A stretch of DNA of 64,000 nucleotides from Porphyra umbilicalis. Lineage: Eukaryota > Rhodophyta > Bangiophyceae > Bangiales > Bangiaceae. The translations under genes and the position numbers were made by a program. Numbering within the stretch: position 1 is the stretch's first letter; every line of letters starts with the position of its first letter. Where the stretch lies: contig KV918801.1 of assembly GCA_002049455.2 (NCBI GenBank), forward strand, positions 1 through 64,000, written 5' to 3'. The notes beneath the pieces are model-generated. The model saw only the letters and a list, made by a program, of their open reading frames with translations, made no database searches and was not told where the DNA came from. Positions 20,643-31,794 of this stretch are shown piece by piece.

Positions 20643-22183
20643 TGTCTTATCGGCGACTGCGTAGCCGTTGCGTCCGCCACCGGGGCCGCGCGCAGGGGCG
20701 GCTGCCGGCCGTCGGGTTCCGACAGGGACCGCGCTCGGGGACGGCGCAAGCCCTCCTGCGTGAATGCCCGCGGATCGGGGCAGCTGGACAGTTTCTTTCT
20801 ACGGTAGCGAAGACGACAGCGGCCATTCCGGTAACTGGGCAGCCGGAAGGGGGGAGGGTGGTCAGGCAGAAACCAAGCAACAGAAAGCCGCGCTCAGTGC
20901 GTAGTGTTCGTCGCCCTCAGTCAATCCCTCGTCTACCAGCCTGGATCACTCGGGTCGTGCCCGACAACGTACCAGGCCGCCCAGTAGGACCAGTGCCGAC
21001 CGCCTGCAGACGCAGTGGCTGTCGGCGGGGCACCGTGGGCGCCCGCGCTGCCCACGCCTGCAAGAAGGCGTGTCCATCGCACGGCGGGAAAGTCTTCCCC
21101 TCTCTCCCCAGGCGGAGGTCGCTTGAATAGCTGAGGCACCACTACATCTGATCGGTGGAGCTGAGTCACCAATACATCAAGTTAGTTGAAGTGCTTTCAA
21201 ATACAAATCGGTACGAGAGAACGATCGACCGTGAACCTTTGTAGTAAATATGCGATCGTCGTCTGAAGCAACGACGGTCGGGACAAGCGAAGGATGACGA
21301 TCGAGGCTCGACCGACAATTGCTGCTTCCTCTGAAAAAGGCCCGAGCCCGGTGTTGCAGTCCACTGGGCCTGACGGAGCCATCGTGCCCGGAGGACATCT
21401 GCGCTATTGCAAGGTCTTCTCTTTGGGCGTCTTTGTCCGCGAGTACGCAAACCAGGGAGATGAAAAGGTGAAAAAGACACACTCAACCATGCCATGAAGG
21501 ACAGCGACGGTGTCGCCCGCATATGTCTGCACCTTGCAGATCGAGCAGACAGTCGTGCGCAGCCTTTTCAGGCGCATGCATGTCAGAAACGGTTCGTTGG
21601 CTCGTGCACCACACGAACCACCCGACTCTGGCACACGACGGACCCATTCTACGCCAAGTCGAAAAGTACACAGATGCCAAGTGCTCTTAGGACTTGCGAG
21701 GCGGCGTACTGTCTCGTTCCCAACGGCCTGTGTCGGCCGCGGCGACCATGCGCTTGGCCGAGTCGACGCGTTTGGCTGCTCTGCCAACGCATCGATCGTC
21801 TTTTTCCTTGAAATTTGGCAATTTTTTGTTCTCAGTGAGACGCCAGGGAGCACGAGATATCCGTCGCGGGCAGCAACGGGTGGCCACGGAGCGACGACTG
21901 GTTTGCGGACCCACCTCATTGGTTGGGTTGGAGACCATCAATGTGACTCACGGCACGGCCAACCGGGCCACCCTCGACGCAGCAGCGGTCGGGGTGACCG
22001 TCATCATCGTCAGCCTCGTCCCCGTTGGCGGGGGCGCACCGCTCATCCCACGACGGTCTGTGACGCACTGAGTAGGTACGACCGGAGACTTCTCGTGAGA
22101 ACTGTATGCTACCAATCATGCATTGCTTCTCTTTTCACCGTGGTGATCTACAGTGTCGGCGACGGGACTGCTCGTCTCTAGCT
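20643..22183. other. Unresolved, possibly exon-containing region
   Basis: Minus-strand frames at 21177-21482 and 21404-21919 read partly like coding sequence; the latter contains a CSIC pair within TTVCSICKVQTYAG. I could not assemble a gene. No domain is recognised. Confidence 0.3.
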
Positions 22184-22834
22184 TCACTCGGTCCTGTGTG
22201 GTGCCGCTTCTTCGTTTTCGTTGGACATGTCTGCGACTGACTGATGGGGGGCCTCTCTTTGCGCATCTCTTTCGATGACGTCTGCAACACTCTGCGCACC
22301 GGGGTCTGTTTTTATTTCTTGTCCCAGATCTGGGCGGCGCCTATCCTGCGGGCAGGCCTCGTGCGCTGCGTGTCGCCGTCGGCTCCTTTTCTCCCGGCAT
22401 GCATTTTTGGCGAGCTGGGAATCCGCTTTGAGTGAGTGTTTCATGACCGCATGACTACTACCTCGTGAGGATACCAGTAGAACTATGCGACGCAACGAGG
22501 AGAACTAAAGAAGGACGCCGTCCAGTCCAAGCCCCGTAGTGCCTCGTCCCCGGCGCCGACAGGAGCAACGTTGCTTTGCGTCCCACAAGCGCGAAAACCA
22601 CAGCGCCTCTTAGCGTGAGAACCACCGCTGAGCTGCAAAGGACCGTGACCACCTTCGGGTCCACCAGAGTAAGTAGTGAAGGCCAACGATCACAAGTGCT
22701 TCGCGGCATCGGTTGCGAGCTCGTTGCGGCCGACGACATCGAAGCCCTCTCCGCGCAGGACAACGGCGACCGGGCGGGCGTTGTAATCTTTGACGGCCTC
22801 TAGCACGAGCACCTTGAAAGGGACGACTGCCATT
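22184..22834 (-). CDS. Possible multi-exon hypothetical gene
   Basis: The ATG at 22834 opens a 47-codon peptide of normal composition (MAVVPFKVLVLEAVKDYNAR ... RGEGFDVVGRNELATDAAKHL). Downstream on the same strand another coding-like stretch contains RRCGFRACGTQSN, and a third ends in a charged tail (DVIERDAQREAPHQSVADMS ...) with TGA at 22184. The joins between them are not resolved, and GT and AG sites are available for more than one model. Neighbours on the same strand are zinc-binding proteins. No family recognised. Confidence 0.35.
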
Positions 22835-23180
22835 GTTTGACACGGACGAGCACCAGCCTAACCTCCGTTATGAGCCCAACTGAGACGGCGTCGCTACAGA
22901 TTTTCGATGGGCGAGGCCGTCCACGGTCACAAGCCTGAATGCGTGCGGGTTACCGATAGTCCACTGCCATCGAGGCGACCCGTCGAGGCGACCCGTCAGC
23001 GAAGGAGTTGTTTCTTTCTGAGCTGCGTTCCTGGCATGGGTTCAGAGACGGGAGGCTGGAGGAAGAGCCGCACTTCTATGGAAACCATCTAGAGACAGTT
23101 GGAATGAGTGTGAAAAAGTTGCAAGTGCATACTGCAGAACCCATCCCACAGCCGACGCGACACTCCGACAACAGCCTAGA

Positions 23181-23555
23181 TCACGGGTCCACTCGAGGCT
23201 CGTCTGCTTGTCGATCAGCGGGGTCCACATCTAAGCAGTGGAGCGGGCACGCAAAGTCGGCGGGCTCCAGTGGACGCTGGGGGCTTGCGGGCACACTAGC
23301 TCCGTTGCGAAGCTCCCACCGACCAGCGCGCGGCAACTGAGAGCACGGCTCGTGACCCCGACCGCCACAAACGGAACAGATGCGCTTGCAAGTCCAGCCG
23401 TCGCCTCTGCAGCTATGCACTCGGAGAGGGAGGAAAAACGGATCGTCCTCCTGTAGCGTGTGCCGACACGCAAAATCGGCGTGAGGGCAGGTACTGTCGT
23501 TGTGATGCCGATGACCCGACGGCGCGACCACCAAACAGAAGATGCACTGATTCAT
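23181..23555 (-). CDS. Small zinc-binding protein related to 28662-30140
   Basis: A 124-residue protein from the ATG at 23555. It begins MNQCIFC, then GH, CPHADFACRHTL, a PF motif and WTCKRICSVCGGRGHEPC, a zinc-knuckle-like CxxC-x4-H-x2-C. The same series (MxxCxxC, GH, C-x6-C-R-x-T-L, PF, CxxC-x4-H) starts the 492-residue protein at 28662-30140. The present protein stops after the domain, so it is either a short family member or a truncated copy. Probably nucleic-acid or protein binding; function unknown. Confidence 0.55.
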   Translation of the reverse strand: MNQCIFCLVVAPSGHRHHNDSTCPHADFACRHTLQEDDPFFLPLRVHSCRGDGWTCKRICSVCGGRGHEPCSQLPRAGRWELRNGASVPASPQRPLEPADFACPLHCLDVDPADRQADEPRVDP

Positions 23556-23759
23556 CCTGAAAGCACTGGTCGCAACGCAATAACAAGCAAAGACGACACA
23601 AGAAAACGAACGAGCACAAGAGAGTACCGTCAATACACACAGATCATTTCCCCAGGAACCATCGGGCATGGTGTCCAGCGATACCAACTCTCAGTGCTAC
23701 AAAGAGCACTGTTCGAGCCACACGAAAGCAGACGAACATCAGAGCATCACCACCAATAG

Positions 23760-26559
23760 CTTACCTGCAAGACGATGCTGAGAGCATACGCCACAACCAG
23801 GCGGCAGCCGAGCAACCACACCGCAGGCACCGGGCACGTCCTGATGCTGACAAGAAGAAGAAGAACCTCTCTCAAAGCGCTACGAGACACGATACTAGGT
23901 GCGCGTGTTGGCTGCTCGTCGCCCTCCAATACAAGAGCAACGGCGGCAGCGGCGGCAGGGGCGCGGGACAAACGCACAGGACCACGTGGAAGACTGGAAC
24001 GTGACGGCTGACGTCGGTTGCTGTGGGGCCGACGACGACTGACTGACGAAATACTCGCTGCATGTGAGCTCACGAATCACCAGAAAACGAGGTCTACTTC
24101 ATCAATTTTCTCTCCTCAAACACTGACCTCGATCGACGCAGTCGACCCGCCCACATTCGTTGAGGGCCAGCACAGCTCGTGTCCACGGCATCCGGATCCC
24201 AACGTGTTGGGTCACGCAAGCTGGCTGGAAGGTGGAATGCATGGAGGGTGACTTGACGGACAATGAAAGAAGTGCCTCGCGACAGCAACAGACCCCCCCA
24301 GGGTTCAAGGCCAAGCTTTACCGCTGGGTTTGGTCACAAAAATGCAATGGGCGCCCACTGCGCATCAGTTGAGGAGAACTGGTGCGTTATAGGTTGCACC
24401 AGTCGCCGACAATCGCAGTACCATCGACGACAAACGGCGACTATGGCACAATGCAGGTCGTGCTGCTTCTAAGTTGGTGACGTCTGAAGTGTGCGGCGTC
24501 GAGAGCCGCCCGCATCCTCAGTGGGATACTAATTCGAAATGATCCGCGGTCGCCTGCAACGGGAAGGTTTCCATGGCGTACCGCAGAGACACATGCGATA
24601 GCGCAGGAACTGTGCTCGGATAATTTTCGATACACCGGGCCCTCGACTCAGAGTGATGGCAGGGGAAGTTTCCTCAAGACTGTCTCCGCAGGGACTGAGT
24701 ATTGGGCGAGCGCAGTTGGCGATGCAGCTCGCGGCACACCCGTCATGGACATATTCCACAGCGGCTAAGGGAGCAGTAGCGGCCCTTTCGCCCGGGTCCA
24801 ACGAAGGCACATTGTTCGCCCCGTGCAACGGGACGTTCGTACTCATGTGCACGGCCTGCGTTTCTTCCGAGACATGTGTGTGCTCACCACGATGAGGGTC
24901 ATGGTCGGAAAGTGGAGGCTTCCGAGTTTTCCCAAGTCAATGATCGGACGACGGATTGCATTTTGACGATGAGTGTGCCGACGATCGATGGGTTGATGTC
25001 ACGATCGCGATCGAGCTAACCTTCCATGTCGCGCCATCCAGGCATCCTGTCTGCTGTTGCTTGCACAAATGTCGGATCATTGAAGAATTAGACCGTGAAG
25101 CAGAATCAATTTCTTTTCGCGAAATGAAGTCCTTAGATGCGCCTTCGTGGCCTGTCTCCGAGGGAGAAGAGCCGCTCCCGGAGTTCGATAACCTGTGCTG
25201 TGTACAATTGCGAACACGCGGCCGACGGCGGCGATGTCGACCGTCGCTGCGGGTCGCACGCGCCGCGGCCAGCGGCGCAGCCGCCGCCTTTGCGTCGGCG
25301 CTGGCGCCATCGCACTCAAGGGACAGCATAAGCGCCGATAACATGCGCGGGGGCGCAAGCGAGACGGGAAAGCTGCCTGTTCCGGCGCCTGCAAAGCTGC
25401 AAAAACTGGCAGCAGTCGCCAGCTCCGCGGCCGCGACAACACAGGAGCGAAAGCGGCCGCGTTCGCGAGGCCTCTTTTGCCGTTCGCAACCTCTGCGGCC
25501 GGCAGCAGCTGTGGGTCCCGCGCTGGCGCCCGTCGCGTGGGTAATGCGCAAGCGAGGTCAGTTGCGGGCGCCCGGCGCGCTGTGAGAAAGGGTAGTGGTG
25601 ACGGGGGCGGAGATGGCGGCGTGCCGCACTGCGCGTGCCGACAGCGTTTCTGCTGCCCGCTTCAGTGAGGAATCTCCTCGCGGCGAGTGTCTTTGATCTC
25701 TCTGTGGCGTCCACGGCTGGTCAGACAGCATCGCCATCGGGCGTCGTGCGCGGCGACACTGCCGGCGACGCGCCGCCGGGTTTATGGCCACCAGCTCGCT
25801 CGCCAGTCCGTGGCGGTCGCCCGGCGGCAGCGGCGGTTTTGCCGACGGCGCTGGGCGGCGTGGGCGCCGCCACCGCGTGACGGTCACCGCCATAGCGGCG
25901 GCCCTGGAGCTGCTGGAAACGCGCGGTTGTACCGTGCTTTCGCGGTCCCACGCGTCGCCATTGTACGGCGCCCACATGCGCGGTCGGCATGTCATTGAGC
26001 ACGCGGTTGATGATCGCGGTGGGTGCACCGGGACGGAGTGGTCGGTCCTGGTGAGGGGGTGGGTGCTCGTGAGTCTGCCGGGGCGAATGCTCAGGGTTGG
26101 AATGGCACTCCCGCATCACACCCGTCAGCGACTCTCAGCTGCGGTCCATGTCGGGCCATAGGACAACCATTCCTGTCAAGTGGCATTTCAGATATCTTGC
26201 GATGAAAGTGCTTTGGAACTGCCGACCATCGTTGAATTTATGTTCATCACATGCATCCGCGTGCTGCTGAAGGCGCCCCGCCTTCGGTGAATGCTTTTCG
26301 AAAGGGTCTGTGGACAATAAACTTATTTCAAAGGACATGGCTCACCCGTGTTGTATGCGTCATGAATGGAAAATATCTGACCATCGGCGTCATGACTGGA
26401 AAAAGATCTGACCATCAGCGCAAGATTCGAAGTGTTCGACATGAATTTGCAATCGGTTGACGGGTCGTGAAAGACTTAAGCCAATATTGTCCCGAGTGCT
26501 TTTGGAATCGATCGACTTGGGACAGAGACGAAGTGCTGGAGACCCTCAATCAGAAGCTT
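23760..26559. other. Region with weakly supported open frames
   Basis: Plus-strand frames from the ATG at 25125 to 25585 (MKSLDAPSWPVSEGEEPLPE ...) and at 25784-26161 (with VTVTAIAAALELLETRGCTV) read more like protein than their opposites. They have no recognisable domain and lack clear neighbours. The rest shows nothing I can support. Confidence 0.3.
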
Positions 26560-28440
26560 CCCCACAGCAGCGGTGTTGCCGTCCCGTTTGGTGCGTAAGT
26601 CGCAGGGTGTCTCGCTGTCTCTCTTGCGGGCGTGGCTCTGCATCAGCAGCGGTGCTGCCGGCCCGTTTGGTGCGTAAGTCGCAGGGTGTCTCGCTGTTTC
26701 ACTTGCCGGCGTGTCTCTGCATCAGCAGCGGTGTTGCCGGCCCGTTTGGTGCGTAAGTCGCAGGGTGTCTCGCTGTTTGTCTTGCCGGCGTGCCTCTGCA
26801 TCAGCAGCGGTGTTGCCGGCCCGTTTGGTGCATAAGTCGCAGGGTGTCTCGCTGTTTCACCTGCCGGCGTGCCTCTGCATCAGCAGCGGTGTTGCCGGCC
26901 CGTTTGGTGCGTAAGTCGCAGGGTGTCTCGCTGTTTGTCTTGCCGGCGTGCCTCTGCATCAGCAGCGGTGTTGCCGGCCCGTTTGGTGCGTAAGTCGCAG
27001 GGTGTCTCGCTGTTTGTCTTGCCGGCGTGCCTCTGCGTCAGCAGCGGTGTTGCCGGCCCGTTTGCTGCGTAAGTCGCAGGGTGTCTCGCTGTTTGTCTTG
27101 CCGGCGTGCCTCTGCATCAGCAGCGGTGTTGCCGGCCCGTTTGGTGCGTAAGTCGCAGGGTGTCTCGCTGTTTGTCTTGCCGGCGTGCCTCTGCATCAGC
27201 AGCGGTGTTGCCGGCCCGTTTGGTGCGTAAGTCGCAGGGTGACTCGCTGTTTGTCTTGCCGGCGTGCCTCTGCATCAGCAGCGGTGTTGCCGGCCCGTTT
27301 GGTGCATAAGTCGCAGGGTGTCTCGCTGTTTCACTTGCCGGCGTGCCTCTGCATCAGCAGCGGTGTTGCCGGCCCGTTTGGTGCGTAAGTCGCAGGGTGT
27401 CTCGCTGTTTGTCTTGCCGGCGTGCCTCTGCATCAGCAGCGGTGTTGCCGCCCCGTTTGGTGCGTAAGTCGCAGGGTGACTCGCTGTTTGTCTTGCCGGC
27501 GTGCCTCTGCATCAGCAGCGGTGTTGCCGGCCCGTTTGGTGCATAAGTCGCAGGGTGTCTCGCTGTTTCACTTGCCGGCGTGCCTCTGCATCAGCAGCGG
27601 TGTTGCCGGCCCGTTTGGTGCGTAAGTCGCAGGGTGTCTCGCTGTTTGTCTTGCCGGCGTGCCTCTGCATCAGCAGCGGTGTTGCCGGCCCGTTTGGTGC
27701 GTAAGTCGCAGGGTGTCTCGCTGTTTGTCTTGCCGGCGTGCCTCTGCATCAGCAGCGGTGTTGCCGGCCCGTTTGGTGCGTAAGTCGCAGGGTGACTCGC
27801 TGTTTGTCTTGCCGGCGTGCCTCTGCATCAGCAGCGGTGTTGCCGGCCCGTTTGGTGCATAAGTCGCAGGGTGTCTCGCTGTTTCACTTGCCGGCGTGCC
27901 TCTGCATCAGCAGCGGTGTTGCCGGCCCGTTTGGTGCGTAAGTCGCAGGGTGTCTCGCTGTTTGTCTTGCCGGCGTGCCTCTGCATCAGCAGCGGTGTTG
28001 CCGGCCCGTTTGGTGCGTAAGTCGCAGGGTGTCTCGCTGTTTGTCTTGCCGGCGTGCCTCTGCATCAGCAGCGGTGTTGCCGGCCCGTTTGGTGCGTAAG
28101 TCGCAGGGTGTCTCGCTGTTTGTCTTGCCGGCGTGCCTCTGCATCAGCAGCGGTGTTGCCGGCCCGTTTGGTGCGTAAGTCGCAGGGTGTCTCGCTGTTT
28201 GTCTTGCCGGCGTGCCTCTGCATCAGCAGCGGTGTTGCCGGCCCGTTTGGTGCGTAAGTCGCAGGGTGTCTCGCTGTTTGTCTTGCCGGCGTGCCTCTGC
28301 ATCAGCAGCGGTGCTGCCGGCCCGTTTGGTGCGTAAGTCGCAGGGTGTCTCGCTGTTTCTCTTGCGGGCGTGGCTCTGCATCAGCAGCGATGTTGCCGGC
28401 CCGTTTGGTGCGTAAGTCGCAGGGTGTCTCGCCTTCTTTC
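26560..28440 (+). repeat. 79-bp tandem array, about 24 copies
   Basis: Units are nearly identical. Each contains GGCCCGTTTGGTGC, then GTAAGTCGCAGG, then a pyrimidine-rich stretch ending GCATCAGCAG. The unit length is not a multiple of three, so the 67-codon frames in each copy are incidental. Variants mark internal history: a GTGACTCG variant at about 27239, 27476 and 27792 is followed in each case by a GTGCATAAG variant about 64 bp on, giving higher-order steps of 237 and 316 bp (3 and 4 units). The first and last units share a diverged TCTTGCGGGCGTGGCTC form. It lies inside the proposed 26-kb element. Confidence 0.95.
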
Positions 28441-28661
28441 TTGCAGGGGTGCCCCTGGACCCAACAGGCAGACGTGGCTTTGAGGTTGCCACGGGGCACT
28501 TGTTGCTGACGCCGAATGCTATCAATCGTGGTCGTATTGCACGACGTACCTGAAGCGCACTCGCCGTCGACGCACTTCGTGGGGGGGGCATTAATAGCCG
28601 AAGATATGAGACACGGGGAGACGAAAACTAACAGTGTATTCTTCCACCAAGTCGTCCACCG

Positions 28662-30140
28662 TCACACGTGGGGTGGACCCTCGTCAACATCAAACGGTCC
28701 TTCTCCATCAGGACTGTCGTCTCCACCACTACCGCTGACGCATCCCGACCCACCCACAATGTCACCGGACCGCGACCGCTTGCGAGGCCGCCCCTCCTTT
28801 GGCGCTGACAATTCCGCTTCCTTGTGTATCTTGACCATCCAGACCGCAAGCATCATCAGCAAGTTCGTGTGCGGCTTCAGCAGCCGAGACGAGCACAGCT
28901 GCTCCGCGAAGCGCGCCGGCGTCACGACACCACAAGTGAGCATTACGCCCAGGAGCATGTTGTTCCGGGCGCCATCGATGAAGTCTGCTTTCACCTCAGG
29001 CAATTTAGACGCCATGGCGTCGCCGAGCGATCCCTTGTGCGCCGCCAGCGCCAGCTCTTCTGACGTCATGACGCTGAGCGACGGCTGCTCGAATGCACGC
29101 AGAGACTCTTCAAAGCGCTGGCGCTCGCCCGGCGGCCACGCAAAGGGGCTCGCCGCCGCCTCAAACGACCGCGTCCCACTACCCGTGCCAGTTGTCGCGT
29201 TGACGGCTCGTGACGCTCGCCGCGTCGATACAGACCTCGTCAAAGAGAGACGGCGAGCAGTATCTCTGCCAGCTTGCGCCATTGGCAAGTTGCTGGCGCC
29301 AAAGAGCGTCTGCGCGCTTACGAGGGAGCTCCCTCGCGACGTCTGGCCGCCGCATGACCGCGGCATGGCCTGTTGTCCGACTGATTGTTCGGCATTGGCG
29401 GCAGCGGCCGCAGTGGCAGATGGAGCAGCCCGAGCGGCTGCTCGAACGGCAGCCGCGACGCCGTGCGCCGAAGGGGCGCCAACGACAGGTCCCGTTGGTC
29501 CCGTTGCCGCAACGGGGCCTACTGCCGATGGCCGCGTCGAACCGACGAACACGCCGCATGCCCCCAAGGCTGCATCCACAGCAGACACATTGGGGTCTTC
29601 CAGGAGACGCGACGACTCGTCAAAGTGTGCCCGGTTGGAGGGATCCAGGGTAGCGGCCTTCATTCCCATCTCCTCCATGCGGGCCAGGCTTGCCGCTGGG
29701 TTCATCCCCGACTGCGACGCGTTGCCAACGAGCTCCTCCGCGGCACCTGCCAGACAAGCTGACTCATCCAACTTCTTCTTGTAGTGGGCAACCGCGGCCA
29801 CGCGAAAGCCCTCGGCCTCGGCGTCGTGAATAAGGCCACAAACGTAATCCCCCCCGCGTAACGGCGGTGCGCTCTCCTTGCGCAAAATGCTGCCGCCCGT
29901 GCCGCTGCGGTAGTGCGTGCCACTGACGGCGAGAGTTCGGTTCGAATGTCCCATAATGTCGCATGATGGGCATTTCTGCCTGCAAACACATGCCAGGTCG
30001 GTGCATCGTGTGATGTGGCGCTTGAAGGGGTTCCCGGCGGGAAGCGTACGGCGGCACGGTAGTTTGCGCAAGTCGCATGACACCTGCCCGTGGCCGGTCT
30101 TGTCCTTCGAGTCAAAACCGCACAGCAGGCACCGAGTCAT
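28662..30140 (-). CDS. Zinc-binding protein with acidic tail
   Basis: A 492-residue intact frame from the ATG at 30140. The N-terminal 65 residues hold a cysteine/histidine series: Cys4, Cys7, His16, Cys21, Cys28, Cys45, Cys50, Cys52, Cys56, Cys59, His64 (QKCPSCDIMGH). This domain is shared with the small protein at 23181-23555. The middle is Ala-rich with helical stretches (FDESSRLLEDPNVSAVDAAL), then comes a conserved-looking segment near 380-440 (KADFIDGARNNMLLGVMLTC, LMMLAVWMVKIHKEAEL), a basic RPRKRSRSGD motif (possible nuclear signal) and an acidic tail. It resembles a nuclear DNA- or chromatin-binding factor, but I cannot name it. It lies within the 26-kb element, and the His/Glu-rich array lies just upstream. 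Confidence 0.65.
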   Translation of the reverse strand: MTRCLLCGFDSKDKTGHGQVSCDLRKLPCRRTLPAGNPFKRHITRCTDLACVCRQKCPSCDIMGHSNRTLAVSGTHYRSGTGGSILRKESAPPLRGGDYVCGLIHDAEAEGFRVAAVAHYKKKLDESACLAGAAEELVGNASQSGMNPAASLARMEEMGMKAATLDPSNRAHFDESSRLLEDPNVSAVDAALGACGVFVGSTRPSAVGPVAATGPTGPVVGAPSAHGVAAAVRAAARAAPSATAAAAANAEQSVGQQAMPRSCGGQTSRGSSLVSAQTLFGASNLPMAQAGRDTARRLSLTRSVSTRRASRAVNATTGTGSGTRSFEAAASPFAWPPGERQRFEESLRAFEQPSLSVMTSEELALAAHKGSLGDAMASKLPEVKADFIDGARNNMLLGVMLTCGVVTPARFAEQLCSSRLLKPHTNLLMMLAVWMVKIHKEAELSAPKEGRPRKRSRSGDIVGGSGCVSGSGGDDSPDGEGPFDVDEGPPHV

Positions 30141-30229
30141 GATGACTCCTACCTCCAGCTCAGGGCGCTGCTGAAAACGACGGGCGCCACGCGGACGGTC
30201 ACCACGACGTCCTACCTGCCGAACGACAC

Positions 30230-31250
30230 ACACGCGCAAAAACAAAGGTACGAGGACGAGCACCAGCGCGCGCGCGGATGCGACGCCGCCGACAACCACG
30301 TGCAGCTCGTCACCGACAACCCCGACCTCCTTCCAGCCCTCCACAGCGACGCCGAAACGGCAACGAGCACGATCACGAGCACGAGCTCGCGCAGCACGAC
30401 GTGCACGATCACAGGCACGAGCTCGCGCAGCACAACGTGCACAAACACGAGCACGAGTGCGCGCAGCCCGACGTGCACAAACACGAGCACGAGTCCGCGC
30501 AGCCCGACGTTCACCACGATGGTGAGCACAAGCGCGAGCTGGAGCGCGAGCTGGAGCGCGAGCTGAAGAGCGAGCTGGAGCGCGAGCACGAGGAAGAGCG
30601 CAAGCCAAGCGTGAGGGCGAGCACGAGGAAGAGCGCAAGCACATGCGGGAGGGTGAGCACGACGACGAGCACGACGACGAGCACAAGTGCGAGCACAAGT
30701 GCGAGCTGGGGCGCGAGCACGAGGAATAGCGCAAGCACAAGCGGGAGGGTGAGCACGAAGACGAGCACGACGACGAGCACGACGACGGGCACGACGACGG
30801 GCACGACGACGGGCACAAGCGCGAGCAGGACCGCGAGCAGGACCGCGAGCGCGAGCTCGAGGTAGAGCCAAGCACAAGCGGAAGCAGAAGCGCGAGCAGG
30901 ACCACAGACACGAGCAGTTGCAGCCCGTGAGCGCGCACCTCTGCTCGGCCGCCGCGCCCGCGCGCACAACGCCGACTACGAAAGTGTCGCCGGAGAAAAC
31001 CACGGCCACCTCGTCACTGACGACCACGACCGCCTGGTGCCCCCCCCAAATGAGCACCAAAAGGAGCACGAGCACGAGCGCGAGCACGAGCGCGAGCACG
31101 AGCGCGAGCACAAGCGCGAGCACGAGCGCGAGCACGAGCGCGAGCACGAGCGCGAGCACGAGCGCGAGCGCGAGCGCGAGCGCGAGCGCGAGCACGAGAA
31201 CGAGCACAGGCACGGGCACGGGCACGGGCACGGAAGGGAGCCCTAGCAGG
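30230..31250 (+). repeat. His/Glu-rich minisatellite, locus 3
   Basis: On the plus strand, units read HELAQHDVHDH, HKHEHECAQPDV and then long EHERE runs built from 6- and 12-bp repeats (31060-31200). Segments such as HGHLVTDDHDRLVPPP resemble the repeats of loci 1 and 2, here in the opposite orientation. The long leucine/valine frame on the minus strand is the by-product of the same repeats. It lies upstream of the zinc-binding gene at 28662-30140. Confidence 0.65.
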
Positions 31251-31794
31251 AGCGCTAGCAGGAGCACTAGCACAAGCGAGAGCAGCGGCAGTCGGAGCCC
31301 GCGAGCGAGCTCCCTGGCGGCCGCGCCCACGCCGACAACGATCTCCACGCGGCCCAGCACCACGAACGCCGACACGAACAGGACCACGACGCACGACAAC
31401 ACGCTCGGGGGACGCGAAGTGCCAGCGAGGCGACTTCGCGAGAAACAGAGCCAATGAGAACAGTCCCCTGGTGCACCCCTGCTGCCCGTCGCGAGATGCG
31501 GTGGAGGGCCGCCGTGCAAGAACACGCCCCGTCTGAGACATGCACAGAGGACCGGTCTGCTGACCGAGGCGGCCGACGGGAGAACACACCGGCTGCAGCG
31601 ACCCACACATGTGGGGGCAACAGCCGTCAACGAGGAATCACCCACTTGCCCGAACGTTCCGGGGTGCCACAGGTCGCATAAGGCCGTTCAGACAAGCAAA
31701 GAACCGAGGAGGCCAAGTGAGCTTCTGAGCTTTTTTCGGATGAGGTCCCAATTGGGACCATATTGAAGGACGTCGATTTAACGGCACCTGCATC

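Noticed and set aside
26632..28415. The ladder of 67-codon frames in the 79-bp array as small protein genes
   Set aside because: They overlap every 79 bp because the repeat is not a multiple of three; they are by-products of the repeat.
26560..28440. 79-bp array as a CRISPR array
   Set aside because: The units are contiguous with no unique spacers, and the window is eukaryotic.
30212..31645. Leucine/valine-rich minus-strand frame of 477 codons as a membrane protein
   Set aside because: It is the reverse reading of GAGCAC/GAGCGC repeats, with mechanical alternation and no other protein-like content.
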